Shown: positions 7,944-18,498, numbered from the stretch's first letter. The stretch: 64,000 nt of DNA from JAJTFW01 sp903922455 (GCA_943329665.2 CALQEU020000006.1:1-64000), one strand, 5' to 3'. Program-made: numbers and translations. Notes: generated by a model from the sequence alone, not told the origin.

Positions 7944-10357
7944 ATGAGAAAAATAAGATTAATATGTGCCCTCTTCTTATTGATGAATATAGGCGCATTT
8001 TCTCAAGGTATTTGGACACAAAAACCATCCATTGGTCATTCAGATTATGTAGAACGTACCCTTGCCACTGGATTTGAAATTAATGGACAAGGATATATTG
8101 CTGGAGGAAATGGTGTAGGTCGCCAAAATTTTACTAATTCATTAAATGATGTGTATCGATTTACGCCTGCTGGGAATACATGGGTGGATCATCAAAAGAT
8201 TTGATGGAATACGATACTACCGCGAATGTTTGGACCATCAAAGCATCTCTTCCGGTTTCAGCACCTGTACGACAATTTGCAAATGGATTTACATTAAACG
8301 GAAAAGGTTATGTTGTTGGTGGAAATGACAATGGACCCACCACTTATTATAGCGATTGTTATGAATACGATAATGTGAGCGATGTTTGGTCGCAGAAAAC
8401 ATCGGCGCCTTTCACGTTAAGTTTATCGGCTTCTTTTGCACTCAATAATGAAGGCTATATTCTCACAGGTCTTCGCAATGGAAATGCAATTGATAATTCT
8501 TTTATTAAATATAATGCGCTCACAAATACTTGGACACAATTGATAGCACCAAAAGCTACCGCACGTTCTCGAATGTGTGCAAGTGTGGTGAATGATAAAT
8601 TATGGATAGGTCCTGATGTTTATGGCGACTACAATTATTTAAATGTAGGAACTTTGTTTGGAAAGTTTAGACGTGATACTTGGTTATATGATCCATCAAC
8701 AGAAATTTGGACTGAAAAAGATTCATTTCCACTGAACCGATATAGTGCCAGCTCTTTTACCGTGGATAGCATTTTATATTTAGTAGGAGGTTCCGATCAA
8801 ACACAAGCAGTATTTAATACGTGTTGGTCGTATAACCCGAATGGAGGGACATGGACACAAGTAGCGAATTTTACGGGTCCTTCGCGATTAGGAGGCGTAG
8901 CACTTACCATTAGTAACAAAGGGTATTATGGATTTGGTGTAGCACCTACTAGTAATTATTATAACGATTGGTATGAATACATACCGAGCACCAATGTATG
9001 GGTGACGAAAACCGCTGCACCCGTTAATTTTGCGGGACGATTTAATGCAGGCGCTTTTACCATTAACGGAAAAGGATATGTCGTAGCGGGGTCAACGTTA
9101 GGAACAAGTCCAGCTCTTTGTTATGAATACAATCCTTTAACAAATGCTTGGTTAGCGAAAGCAAACTTCAATACCAACACACGTAATGCAGGCGCTGCAT
9201 TTGCCATTGGTAATAAAGGATATTATGCTTGTGGTTATTTACAAACGGGATATTTAGATACTTCTGCATTTAAGAAAGATTTTTACGAGTTTGATCCTAT
9301 TGCGAATACTTGGGTTGAGAAAGCAACCTTACCATTTACTGCAGGGCGTGAAGGATGTGTAGGATTAGGAACTAACGGTTATGGCTATGTGATCGGTGGA
9401 ATGCAAGTAGCACCCGCTGCCAATGGAATTGATGAGGTGTTTACTTATAAATCCGATATGTGGCAATATACTCCTGATAGTATTAAGCCTACAATCGTGG
9501 GAGGGATTACGGCTTTTTGTGCTGGATCTTCCATCACAGTAAACTATCAATCGGTAGCACTTACATTAAATGCAGGAAATGTGTTTTCTATTCAACTGAG
9601 TAATTCGAGTGGTTCATTTACAGCACCTGTTACTATTGGAACTCTTATCAGCACGGCTACAAGTGGAAGTGTTACAGGTACGATTCCCTCTGGACAGGCA
9701 GCTGGAACAGGATATAGAGTACGGATCGCAAGTTCAAATTTTGCAGATATTGGCGATGACAATGGTGTGAATTTAACCATCTCTCGAAACACGCTTAGCA
9801 TAAGTTCTTTTTTACCGACCAGTGGATTAGCAGGAGATTCAATAACTATAACAGGAACTAATTTTATTGGAGCATCAAAGGTGAGGTTCAATGGAATCTT
9901 AACTGGATACCGAGTGGTGAGTGCTACTCAAATAAAGGCTGCTGTCCCAGCATTGGCAACCACTGGAAAAATAAATATTATCACGGCTTGCGATAGTGTT
10001 CTCTCCTCGTCAAACTTCCAAGTGAATTCATTTAATTTCAACTTGAAGTTATTTGTGGAGGGATTGTATACAAATGCACAGCAAATGGTACCTACTTTAT
10101 ATCTAGAAGGGATCAGTTCAGATACCAATACCTGCGACACTCTCACATTAAAATTGCATCAACCATTGGCTCCTTATTCTCTTGTTCATGAAACGAAATG
10201 TATACTCTTAAAAAATGGAAACAGCGTAGGTGCAATTCCGGGAGGATTTTACAATGGAAGTTATTTTGTGGAGGTGAAAACAAGAAATTCACTTGCGACT
10301 TGGAGCAAGACGGCAATTTTAATCAACTCTGCTTTGTTGTTCTTACTTGCACAGTAG
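7944..10357 (+). pseudogene. Secreted Kelch-repeat protein, interrupted by a frameshift near 8180
   Basis: The first frame (from ATG 7944) gives the signal peptide 'MRKIRLICALFLLMNIGAFS' followed by Gln, then one Kelch repeat ending 'FTPAGNTWV', and stops at 8204. The next frame, from about 8180, resumes at 'MGGSSKDLMEYDTTANVWT' and continues for over 700 residues. It carries about six further Kelch repeats ('GYVVGG', 'GGSDQTQ', 'GYVIGG' blades), then an Ig-like region, an IPT/TIG domain ('SGLAGDSITITGTNF') and a ~107-residue C-terminal domain shared with the M36 protease at 20027. Adjacent Kelch repeats suggest that roughly 28 residues (3n+1 bases) were lost at the junction. This could be real decay or an assembly error. 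An intact protein would be an extracellular beta-propeller adhesin or enzyme partner; no catalytic function is visible. Confidence 0.8.
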
Positions 10358-10426
10358 TATTATTTTTTATTTTGGAAGATGGAAGAAAAGTAATTAGAAA
10401 AATAGTGGTAGTGTAAAATGTTTGAA

Positions 10427-13400
10427 TTAATATTTTACAAGTTTAATAACATCCAATCCATAGCGTAAAAAATAAACACCTTCAGGAAGTAATCCAAGTT
10501 GCAAGGAAACGGTATTGTTTCCTTCTTGCAATGAAACTGCATGTGAGGAAACAATTTGTCCTGCTGTATTCATGATTTCTAAAATAGAATGACTTGATTC
10601 ATTTGCGTAAAGCATTAACCATGCTTGATCATGAATTGGATTTGGAAAGAGTTGCGGTGTACTAACGCCATCGCCTATACGAACAGGAACGATTTTGCTC
10701 CTATCAAATTGCCCATCTATATCCACTTGTTGTAGTCGATAATAAATAAGTCCTTGCCCAGGTGTATAGTCGGTAAATGTATAAGAGCTGATGGTACTCG
10801 TAGTTCCATTACCTTGAACTTGTCCAATGGTTTCAAAAGAGGTGCCGTCTGTACTTCGCTCTACATTAAAATAATCATTTCCACTTTCGCTCGCGGTTTT
10901 CCATTGTAACAATACGTTTGAAGAAACTTCTGTTGCATCAAAGGAAAGCCATTCAACCGGTAAAGGTGCGCTTCCAAAACCAATGGCAAAATCTCCCCAG
11001 AAAGTAGTGGTAGTAATACCTGTTCGAACTGCTGTAGCGGTACCTCCTGCTTCCGATTGGGTAACATTAGAATGGGTTCCCAATGGAGCACCGAGCCAAT
11101 CACTCGAAGCATCATCCCTTCTGATAATTCCATAACGTGTTGCCGGAGCTACGGAGTTGGTATGCCCCCTTTCTCTAAGAGTCAACGATAAGTTCATTGC
11201 AGTAGGAATATTGTTCGGAATAATTTTCCAATTCCCAGCATCGAGTTTGTTTCCAATTGAACTTCCATTTACAAAACAAAGTAAGGGGTTCGGTGCAGCT
11301 CCCGGTGATGGAGCCTCGAAGTCAACAATAATGTTAGCCATTCCCACCTGACTCGCAATGTTTAAGTTGGCAAGCTCATAATCGGACGTGGTCCCTACTG
11401 GAAAATCATAACTGCCGCTGATGGCGATTTGTCTGCGCAACTTTCCATTGATATAACGACTAAGGGTATACCCTGCAACGCTAGTTACAGCGGTTGAAGT
11501 CAAATACACTTCATTGGCTCCTGTATTGATGAGTCCATTGGTTAAGGTAAGAATATTGTCAACTTGTAAATTCGTCCCGCCACTAATATCGGCTACATTA
11601 TCAATGTCCAATCTGTAAAAAACTTCTTTCACAGGCGTGTTAATGGCTTGTAAGGAATTTCCAATAAAATAAACACGACTATTTCCTTCTCGGAAAGCAG
11701 CTTCATTAAAGTTCGTCCAGTTACCTTTAATTTGAATGACACCATCTCTTGTATTCGGATTATTATCACTGAAATCTAATTCGCCACCAGTAATATTTAT
11801 GTTCCCTAAAATGCGAAGCACGCGAACGTTGGTATCGGCACCAATTAATTTATATCCTTGTATGTTTAAATCTCGACAAGCATGTACCGAGTCAATTCGA
11901 AGTCGACAATTAAAGGTAACTCCACTGGAAGGAATTAACACATCGGTTGTAGAATCGGGAACAACAAAATCTTCCCAGTTAGTACAAACATACCAATCGG
12001 TATTTTTTGCACCTAACCATTTTCCTCGTTGATATCCTCCTGCAACAATGGTGATGGCAGCACCTAAATGATACTGAGGGACGGCAGCGTTATATCCAGC
12101 ACAGTTTCCTGGATAGGAAGTCCAATTAGTAACCGTATTGATTTGATCTACCCATGCACGTTGAGTACGAGCAACGAGTAGGCTTCCTGTATATTTTATA
12201 TAGTCTGAACCCGTCGCTGGGAGAATAACATAACAATCTAGTTTAGGATACAATCCAGATTGTTGGGTAGTATTTGCATAATCTATCCAAGAAGAGGCGG
12301 TGTTAAATCCAAACAAAACCGTACCCGTATAAATTCCATCTTGGGCTCCCGCACCGTTAATCCAATTTCCGCCTTGCATAAAATGAAATTGATCGCCTCC
12401 TGAATTTAAGTTAAATGTTCCTCCTAAATTAAGATTGGTAAATGACCAATTGGCATCTGGAGAAATGGCAAAACCATTTCCACTTATATCAAAACGAATG
12501 GTAATTATCGTTCCAGCAAAAATGGTTCCTCCCGTTCTTGTTAATCGAACGACACCTTCTGTGTCGCCCCATCTTCCAGGGAAACCTGCTGAGCGATTGT
12601 AACCGTTATCGGTAATATCTAATGTCGTACCTATTGTAATATCTCTAAAGCAAACAAAACTAATTTCGTCCGCTGAAGCTCCAGTACCAGGACCTACACC
12701 ACAAATATTGTTTGCATTTACACCCATCACTAAAAAATCACCTCGCTTTAATAAGGTACCTGCGCCAGGAGAGCAAGAAACTTCTTCACCACTGCTCCAT
12801 TCGTTTCCGTAACGAACAAATATTTTAAAATAATACAAAGTGGCATTTGCCAAATTATTTATGGTCACATTGGTGCCCGGTCCTTTATAAACAACGAATC
12901 CACTTTCATAAGCAGTCCCAGATCCGAACGTAGCATTGGCGGCATAAGCGCTTCCATTTCCTGTAGGATTTAAAGTGAAAGGAACTAACGGTTGCGCCAC
13001 TACCATAATTTCGTTATAACATCCCACAGGAAGTACCCACGAAATATTAGAAGCTAAGTTGATACAATTTGCACCCGGCGATGATACATCGAAAGGAGAT
13101 AAATAAATGGTAAAATCACTTCCATTGTCAACACCAACAACAGAAGGTACATCCGAAGTTACTCGAATTCTATACGATGTTCCAGTTCCTAATCCCGGCG
13201 GTAAAGTGCATAAAATACTTTGCGCTCCACTTGCATTCGAAACCACCGTTCCAATAACTGTAGGAGATAAAAATTGCCCTGCCGAATTACTGAGTTCAGC
13301 AGAAAAAGTACATCCGCCTGCAGGGAAATTAGCTGCCGATGCATACGTAAATGGTACTGTGACGGAACCCGAAGTAGATGCAGAAACACAAAAAGGAGAG

Positions 13401-14098
13401 CCACTAATAACGCCCGTTGAAATATTATCTCCAACAGCGGCTAAGCTAGAAACATTAATTTCGTCTAAAGTTAATAAACAGGATTGAGTTGCAAATCCAC
13501 TTACGTAATAGTATTTCCACCGCAATTGCATATTCGCTCTATTATCTACCGCATTTGCTGTGGCAGTGGATAAATTAACCGATAAATTTTGTGCAGTGGA
13601 TGTGCCATTATAAACGTACTCTATCGGGCCTGGCACATCTAACCAAGGAGAAACAGTAGAAATTCGATATTGCAATCTAATATTATATGCATTTCCAGCA
13701 ACGGGCCTAGAGGAAGTCCAGCTTACAATAATATCAGTACGTCCAGTTGAATTTAAACCGAGTACTGCAGCTCCAACGGTGTTTGGTGTTTTAGTTCCAT
13801 TTATAAACGAAACACCAAGTCCATTTACACCACCGATACGATTGCCTGAGCCTAGATTATAGGCTAAGGTATAATTTGCTGTTGTTGGATCTCCCAATAA
13901 AGGATTTGAATCTCTAGCACAAGTATGAAAATACATATTGGCTGGATACGTACCCGCTGGTTGTGTACCTGGCCAAGCACCAAAAAAATAATTACCTCCT
14001 CCTAAATTAAAAGGAGCAGGATTTGTCTGGGCACTGACGATCAGTCCGCTACAAGCGAAAAGAATTAGTAGAAGAGCATATTTACCCCAGTTTAACAT
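10427..14098 (-). CDS. Large T9SS-secreted protein with type A sorting domain
   Basis: A 1223-aa secreted protein. Signal peptide of about 23 residues ('MLNWGKYALLLILFACSG' then 'LIVSAQ', Gln at +1). The body is Gly/Asn/Thr-rich and beta-strand-like: an N-terminal region starting 'NPAPFNLGGGNYFFG', Ig/fibronectin-like modules around 230-330 and 340-440, a lamin-tail-like module around 455-650 ('GDFLVMGVNANN'), then the module 'PLPVEWLSFDATEVSSNVLL' that commonly precedes the sorting domain. The final ~75 residues are a T9SS type A CTD ('LFPNPIHDQAWLMLYANE' ... 'LLPEGVYFLRYG' ... 'KLVKY'). It is exported through SecYEG and then T9SS to the cell surface or medium. It converges with the Kelch gene 70 bases away. 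No enzymatic motif was recognised. Confidence 0.88.
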   Translation of the reverse strand: MLNWGKYALLLILFACSGLIVSAQTNPAPFNLGGGNYFFGAWPGTQPAGTYPANMYFHTCARDSNPLLGDPTTANYTLAYNLGSGNRIGGVNGLGVSFINGTKTPNTVGAAVLGLNSTGRTDIIVSWTSSRPVAGNAYNIRLQYRISTVSPWLDVPGPIEYVYNGTSTAQNLSVNLSTATANAVDNRANMQLRWKYYYVSGFATQSCLLTLDEINVSSLAAVGDNISTGVISGSPFCVSASTSGSVTVPFTYASAANFPAGGCTFSAELSNSAGQFLSPTVIGTVVSNASGAQSILCTLPPGLGTGTSYRIRVTSDVPSVVGVDNGSDFTIYLSPFDVSSPGANCINLASNISWVLPVGCYNEIMVVAQPLVPFTLNPTGNGSAYAANATFGSGTAYESGFVVYKGPGTNVTINNLANATLYYFKIFVRYGNEWSSGEEVSCSPGAGTLLKRGDFLVMGVNANNICGVGPGTGASADEISFVCFRDITIGTTLDITDNGYNRSAGFPGRWGDTEGVVRLTRTGGTIFAGTIITIRFDISGNGFAISPDANWSFTNLNLGGTFNLNSGGDQFHFMQGGNWINGAGAQDGIYTGTVLFGFNTASSWIDYANTTQQSGLYPKLDCYVILPATGSDYIKYTGSLLVARTQRAWVDQINTVTNWTSYPGNCAGYNAAVPQYHLGAAITIVAGGYQRGKWLGAKNTDWYVCTNWEDFVVPDSTTDVLIPSSGVTFNCRLRIDSVHACRDLNIQGYKLIGADTNVRVLRILGNINITGGELDFSDNNPNTRDGVIQIKGNWTNFNEAAFREGNSRVYFIGNSLQAINTPVKEVFYRLDIDNVADISGGTNLQVDNILTLTNGLINTGANEVYLTSTAVTSVAGYTLSRYINGKLRRQIAISGSYDFPVGTTSDYELANLNIASQVGMANIIVDFEAPSPGAAPNPLLCFVNGSSIGNKLDAGNWKIIPNNIPTAMNLSLTLRERGHTNSVAPATRYGIIRRDDASSDWLGAPLGTHSNVTQSEAGGTATAVRTGITTTTFWGDFAIGFGSAPLPVEWLSFDATEVSSNVLLQWKTASESGNDYFNVERSTDGTSFETIGQVQGNGTTSTISSYTFTDYTPGQGLIYYRLQQVDIDGQFDRSKIVPVRIGDGVSTPQLFPNPIHDQAWLMLYANESSHSILEIMNTAGQIVSSHAVSLQEGNNTVSLQLGLLPEGVYFLRYGLDVIKLVKY

Positions 14099-14398
14099 CG
14101 GTGCTAAGGTATGACTTTAACTTCTGATTCTCTATTATCGAATGATTAAAATTTCGTCAAATTGGGTGAATGCGAAGTTTATACGGATGAAGATTTTATT
14201 AGAGAGAAAAGAATGCTTTTCGAATAGTTTAATTTGGAATTTGAATAACCCTTTTCGCAGCGTTACCCGATGCGTAAATGGTAAAACGATTTTTATTGAA
14301 AGCATCGGCTTGGCGACAAGTTAAATGAATGTTTAATTCGTGTTAATATCATCCAATAATCCTAATATTTTCTAACTTCGCCAGATTGTCTAGAGACT
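14099..14398. other. Divergent intergenic region
   Basis: 300 bases between the divergently transcribed T9SS gene and the GT117 gene, so both promoters should lie here. TAACTTCG at 14373-14380 resembles a degenerate -7 box for the GT117 gene; TACCTTAG read on the minus strand (14112-14105) is a one-mismatch candidate for the T9SS gene. A short open frame at 14142-14324 has no protein-like features. Confidence 0.4.
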
Positions 14399-17300
14399 AT
14401 GCAGAACTATCGCTTTATCAACAATTTATGTGGCTGGATCATCTTCGCCATTTCTTCCTTCGTTTACATCAGTACCATTGAACCTACTGGGAGCTTCTGG
14501 GACTGTGGTGAATTTATCGCCTCTTCCTTTAAATTACAGGTAGGACATCCTCCAGGTGCACCTCTCTTTATGATGATGGGTAGAGTGATGAGTCTGTTTG
14601 CTGGCTCTGATCTCACGCAGGTTTCTGTGATGATTAATATTCTCAGCGCCTTAATGAGTGCGGGAACAATTCTCTTTTTGTTTTGGACGATTACCATCTT
14701 GACGAAAAAAATTCTTGCTCCTAATCAAGAGGCTGATGGTGGAAATATTATCGCCATAATGGGTGCTGGATTTGTAGGCGCGCTTGCTTATACTTTCAGT
14801 GATTCATTTTGGTTTTCAGCAGTAGAAGGTGAAGTATATGCTTCTTCCTCTTTCTTCACAGCCATCGTTTTCTGGGCCATGTTTAAGTGGGAATCGGTGG
14901 CCGATGAAAAACATGCAAATCGTTGGATTATCCTTATCGCTTATTTAATGGGATTATCCATCGGAATTCACTTATTGAATTTATTGACAATACCAGCACT
15001 CGCTTTCATTTATTATTTCAAGAAGTTTAAACCTTCTACTTCTGGAGTGATAAAAACAGCTGCGCTTGGTGTGGCAATCTTAGGATTTATTCAGTACGGA
15101 ATTATATCTGGCTTTGTGAAACTTGCTTCGAAATTCGAATTGTTTTTTGTGAATGGAATGGGCGCACCTTTCTGGTTAGGTTTCATTACGTTCTTCTTGA
15201 TCATCATTGCTGCAATAGTTTATGGATTAAATTATACGGTTAAACGCAACATGCCTTTGTGGAATTTATCTTTACTCTGTGTTGTATTTATTTTGTTAGG
15301 ATATTCATCGTATTCAATGATTGTAATTCGCTCAGCAGCGAATCCACCTATGGATGAAAATGATCCCGAAAATGCATTTAACTTATTAGGATATATTAAT
15401 CGTGAACAATACGGTGATCGTCCTTTATTCTTTGGACAATATTACAATGCACGTCAAACCGATTTAGAAGAAGGGGCGATGCAATACACGAAGGGAGAAG
15501 ATAAATACATTGAGACAACACGTAAAATAACTCCTATCTATGATCCTGCATTCAGTACGATTTTCCCTCGTATGTATAGTGCGCAGGAGAGTCATATTAC
15601 TGCTTATAAAGAATGGGCAGGAATAAAGGGCGATGAAAAACCAACGTTTGCGCAAAATCTAAAATTCTTTTGGAACTATCAAGTGATTCATATGTATTGG
15701 CGATATTTCATGTGGAATTTCGCTGGTCGACAAAATGATATGCAAGGCCATGGTGGAATCACTAAAGGAAATTGGTTGAGTGGTATTAATGCCATCGATA
15801 CCATGCGACTTGGTCCGCAAGATAAATTGCCGAAAGGGATGATGGATAATAAAGCAAGAAACTGTTTTTATTTCCTTCCTTTAATTTTAGGATTAATTGG
15901 TATGATTTGGCATTATCGCCGAGATAGTCACGACGCATGGACAGTAATGTTGTTATACTTCTTTACTGGAATGGCGATTGTTTTATACTTGAATCAGTAT
16001 CCTTATCAACCACGTGAACGTGATTATGCATACGCCGCTTCGTTCTATACTTTTGCAATCTGGATTGGTTTGGGAGTAGCTGCATTGGCCGATAAACTTA
16101 GACAGAAAAAAATGTCGATGCCTGTAGCAGGCGCTTTAACATCCATTGTTTGTTTGGCTGCTGTTCCTGGAATTATGGCGAAAGAAGGATGGGATGATCA
16201 TAATCGTTCGCACCGTTTAACCTCTCGTGACATTGCTTGGAATTATTTGCAAAGTACTGCGCCCAATGCCATCATCTTTACCAATGGCGACAATGATACC
16301 TTCCCGCTTTGGTATGCGCAGGATGTAGAAAACGTTCGAACGGATACGCGCGTTGTCAACTTGAGTTTATTAAATACCGATTGGTACATCGATCAAATGA
16401 AACGCAAAGCGTACCAAAGTGATGCGGTGCCATTCTCCTTAACACGTGAGAAGTATGTACAAGGTACACGAGATTATGTTCCGTTCTACGATCGCCAAAT
16501 TCCAGGTTATACCGATGCGAAGGAAGTGATGGAATTCATCAAAAGTGAAAATCAGGATGCGAAGGTGCGTACGCAAGGTGGATCATCGCTTAATTATTTG
16601 CCAACAAAAAAATTATTCATTAAAGTAGATAAAGCGGCGGTGTTAAAGAATGGTGTGGTACGACCAGAAGACGCTAGTAAAATTGTAGACACTATTTTCT
16701 GGGATATCGATCGTACTTATTTGATGAAAGCTGATTTGATGATCTTGGATTTGATTGCAAACAACGACTGGACACGCCCCATTTATTTTGCGGTTACTGT
16801 TGGTAATGATAGTTACTTAAGTCTTGAGCCATACTTCCAATTGGAAGGATTGGCATATCGTTTTGTTCCGATTCGTACTAACGCCGACGCCTCTGGGCAA
16901 ACGGGTCGCGTAGATCCAAAAACAATGTATCAAAACATGATGGGTAAGTTCTTATGGGGAAATATGAATCGTGAAGATGTGTACCTCGATCAAAACAATT
17001 TGAACATGACTATGAACTTCAGAAATAATTTTTCTCGTTTAGTAGATGGATTATTAACAGAAGGAAAATTGGATTCAAGTGTTGCTGTTTTGGATAAGAT
17101 GAATCAAGAAGTCCCTGACAAAACTGTTCCTTATAATGTAATGATGTTGCGTCCTATTGAACAATATTATACAGCTGCAAAAGGAATCAGCAAGCCGGCA
17201 ATAGGTCCAGATGGAAATCTAACCAGCAATACCATTGAATTACCAGAAGCGCGACGCAAACACGCTATGGATATGGGAAGAGTAATTACACTTCGTATGG

Positions 17301-17500
17301 CCGATATTTATGAAGATGACTTGCATTATTATTTCTCCTTGAAAGGAACTCAGTATCTCAAGTTCGTAGATAAAGAAATGAATCAAGCCATGGCGATCTT
17401 CTCCGAATTAATTCGTATGGCAAAAGCTGCAGGGCAAGATGATATTGTGAAACAACTCGAACCAAGGTTTAAGAAGTTGGAAGAGGTGTATACGAAGTAA
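14399..17500 (+). CDS. GT117 / DUF2723 membrane glycosyltransferase
   Basis: A 1033-aa protein of the DUF2723 family, classed as glycosyltransferase family 117 and related to protein O-mannosyltransferases (GT-C fold). The signature N-terminus is 'STIEPTGSFWDCGEFIASS' followed by 'GHPPGAPLFMMMGR', where the acidic pair in 'DCGE' is the presumed catalytic region. About ten to twelve membrane helices follow up to residue ~600 (for example 'YQPRERDYAYAASFYTFAIW' near 540). A periplasmic C-terminal part (about 600-1033) contains 'NGDNDTFPLWYAQDVENVRT'. The likely role is transfer of sugar from a lipid-linked donor to surface proteins or glycans; the acceptor is unknown. Length and architecture are typical for the family in Bacteroidota. 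Confidence 0.92.
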   Translation: MQNYRFINNLCGWIIFAISSFVYISTIEPTGSFWDCGEFIASSFKLQVGHPPGAPLFMMMGRVMSLFAGSDLTQVSVMINILSALMSAGTILFLFWTITILTKKILAPNQEADGGNIIAIMGAGFVGALAYTFSDSFWFSAVEGEVYASSSFFTAIVFWAMFKWESVADEKHANRWIILIAYLMGLSIGIHLLNLLTIPALAFIYYFKKFKPSTSGVIKTAALGVAILGFIQYGIISGFVKLASKFELFFVNGMGAPFWLGFITFFLIIIAAIVYGLNYTVKRNMPLWNLSLLCVVFILLGYSSYSMIVIRSAANPPMDENDPENAFNLLGYINREQYGDRPLFFGQYYNARQTDLEEGAMQYTKGEDKYIETTRKITPIYDPAFSTIFPRMYSAQESHITAYKEWAGIKGDEKPTFAQNLKFFWNYQVIHMYWRYFMWNFAGRQNDMQGHGGITKGNWLSGINAIDTMRLGPQDKLPKGMMDNKARNCFYFLPLILGLIGMIWHYRRDSHDAWTVMLLYFFTGMAIVLYLNQYPYQPRERDYAYAASFYTFAIWIGLGVAALADKLRQKKMSMPVAGALTSIVCLAAVPGIMAKEGWDDHNRSHRLTSRDIAWNYLQSTAPNAIIFTNGDNDTFPLWYAQDVENVRTDTRVVNLSLLNTDWYIDQMKRKAYQSDAVPFSLTREKYVQGTRDYVPFYDRQIPGYTDAKEVMEFIKSENQDAKVRTQGGSSLNYLPTKKLFIKVDKAAVLKNGVVRPEDASKIVDTIFWDIDRTYLMKADLMILDLIANNDWTRPIYFAVTVGNDSYLSLEPYFQLEGLAYRFVPIRTNADASGQTGRVDPKTMYQNMMGKFLWGNMNREDVYLDQNNLNMTMNFRNNFSRLVDGLLTEGKLDSSVAVLDKMNQEVPDKTVPYNVMMLRPIEQYYTAAKGISKPAIGPDGNLTSNTIELPEARRKHAMDMGRVITLRMADIYEDDLHYYFSLKGTQYLKFVDKEMNQAMAIFSELIRMAKAAGQDDIVKQLEPRFKKLEEVYTK

Positions 17501-17614
17501 TTAAGAATTCAGAATGTAGAATTAAGAATTGGGGTGTTTCAATCTGAAACGATGTTCTCACTTCGAAATAAAATTTGTTCTTGTAACGATTGAATTCTGC
17601 ATTCATAATTCATA

Positions 17615-17667
17615 TCCCGATAGCTATCCATCGGCCGCCAAAGGCTTGCCGACGGCGCTGCGGGACT
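17615..17667. repeat. Interrupted palindrome, interspersed copy 2 with a 33-bp insertion
   Basis: The left part TCCCGATAGCTATC (17615-17628) and the right part GGGACT (17662-17667) match the intact copies at 6768 and 25628. They are separated by a GC-rich 33-base block (17629-17661) that contains GCCGCC, GCTTGCCGA and GGCGCTG and is itself partly self-complementary. The nine-base core GCTTGCCGA also occurs in the repeats at 23929 and 35657. It lies just upstream of the deacetylase start codon. Confidence 0.8.
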
Positions 17668-17679
17668 GCATTAAAAAAA

Positions 17680-18282
17680 ATGGTTCGACCACCAACATAT
17701 CTCCGTTTTTTATACCCCGGAGTGGTGTGGAATAAACCCTCTAAAGAAAAGATTTTATATCTAACATTTGATGATGGTCCAACACCGGAAGTGACGTCTT
17801 CGGTGTTGGATCTTTTGTCTTCCCATCAAGCGAAAGCCACTTTTTTTTGCATTGGAGAGAATGTAAAGAAGCATCCTACTATATATAAGAGGATCCAATC
17901 AGAAGGACATTCGATCGGAAATCATACCCATACCCATCCGAATAGTTGGAAAGTGAATAGTGATTTTTATTTGAACGATGTGGAGGAAGCAAGAAAGGTA
18001 ATTAACTCCAATCTATTTCGTCCTCCCTACGGAAAGCTTACTCCTCGAACATTATTTTCATTGCGAAATAAATTCCAAATCATTATGTGGGATGTAATCA
18101 GTGGTGATTTTGATGAAAAGGTTTCGGCAGAACAAGTACAAAGAAATGTCATTAAAAATGCAACCAACGGGTCTATTATTGTTTTTCACGACAGTGTGAG
18201 GGCGGCGCCGAGGATGCTGGAAGTATTGCCCAAAATTTTGAAACATTTTACAGAATCCGGTTATTCATTTTTGAAGTTGTAA
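17680..18282 (+). CDS. NodB-type polysaccharide deacetylase
   Basis: A 200-aa carbohydrate esterase family 4 (NodB homology) protein that removes acetyl groups from N-acetylated sugars with a divalent metal. All motifs are present: TFDDGPT with catalytic-base Asp31 and metal-ligand Asp32, HTHTH (82-86, fitting H-T-x-x-H), RPPYG (114-118), the 'WDVISGD' motif (137-143) and 'VFHDS' with the His at 170. The frame is open from 17590, but the extra 30 residues read through the palindromic repeat and look non-protein, so ATG 17680 is preferred. No convincing signal peptide is visible. A short hydrophobic 'YLRFLYPGVVW' precedes the domain, as in other compact Bacteroidota members. Confidence 0.9.
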   Translation: MVRPPTYLRFLYPGVVWNKPSKEKILYLTFDDGPTPEVTSSVLDLLSSHQAKATFFCIGENVKKHPTIYKRIQSEGHSIGNHTHTHPNSWKVNSDFYLNDVEEARKVINSNLFRPPYGKLTPRTLFSLRNKFQIIMWDVISGDFDEKVSAEQVQRNVIKNATNGSIIVFHDSVRAAPRMLEVLPKILKHFTESGYSFLKL

Positions 18283-18498
18283 GGTTAATGCAAACTCAAC
18301 CTTTCTCAATTCTTTATTAGATGATTTTCTGAATTCTGTAATATTTCTCCACCGTTTTTCCTTATCTCAAAATAAATCGGAACTTGCCTGCAGCAAGCAG
18401 GTTCTTAATTTTCTTCTTAATATTTTTCTGTCATGGCAATTTTTCAATGTCATTTCTTATAATCAATAAAATTCGTTCAACTGCAAAATTCAAAATGA
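18283..18498. other. Intergenic, AT-rich
   Basis: No gene recognised. A small hairpin, CCTGC at 18387-18391 with GCAGG at 18397-18401, is visible in otherwise AT-rich sequence. Confidence 0.5.

Noticed and set aside
13107..13487. 126-residue plus-strand open frame inside the large T9SS gene
   Set aside because: Composition mirrors the antisense of the Gly/Thr-rich coding strand; no domain, promoter or ribosome site.
14142..14324. 60-codon frame in the divergent spacer
   Set aside because: Random-looking composition, overlaps the region needed for two promoters, no recognisable motif.
17590..17679. N-terminal extension of the polysaccharide deacetylase
   Set aside because: It would translate through the interrupted palindrome and gives Arg/Cys-rich non-protein sequence; the ATG at 17680 starts just before the domain.
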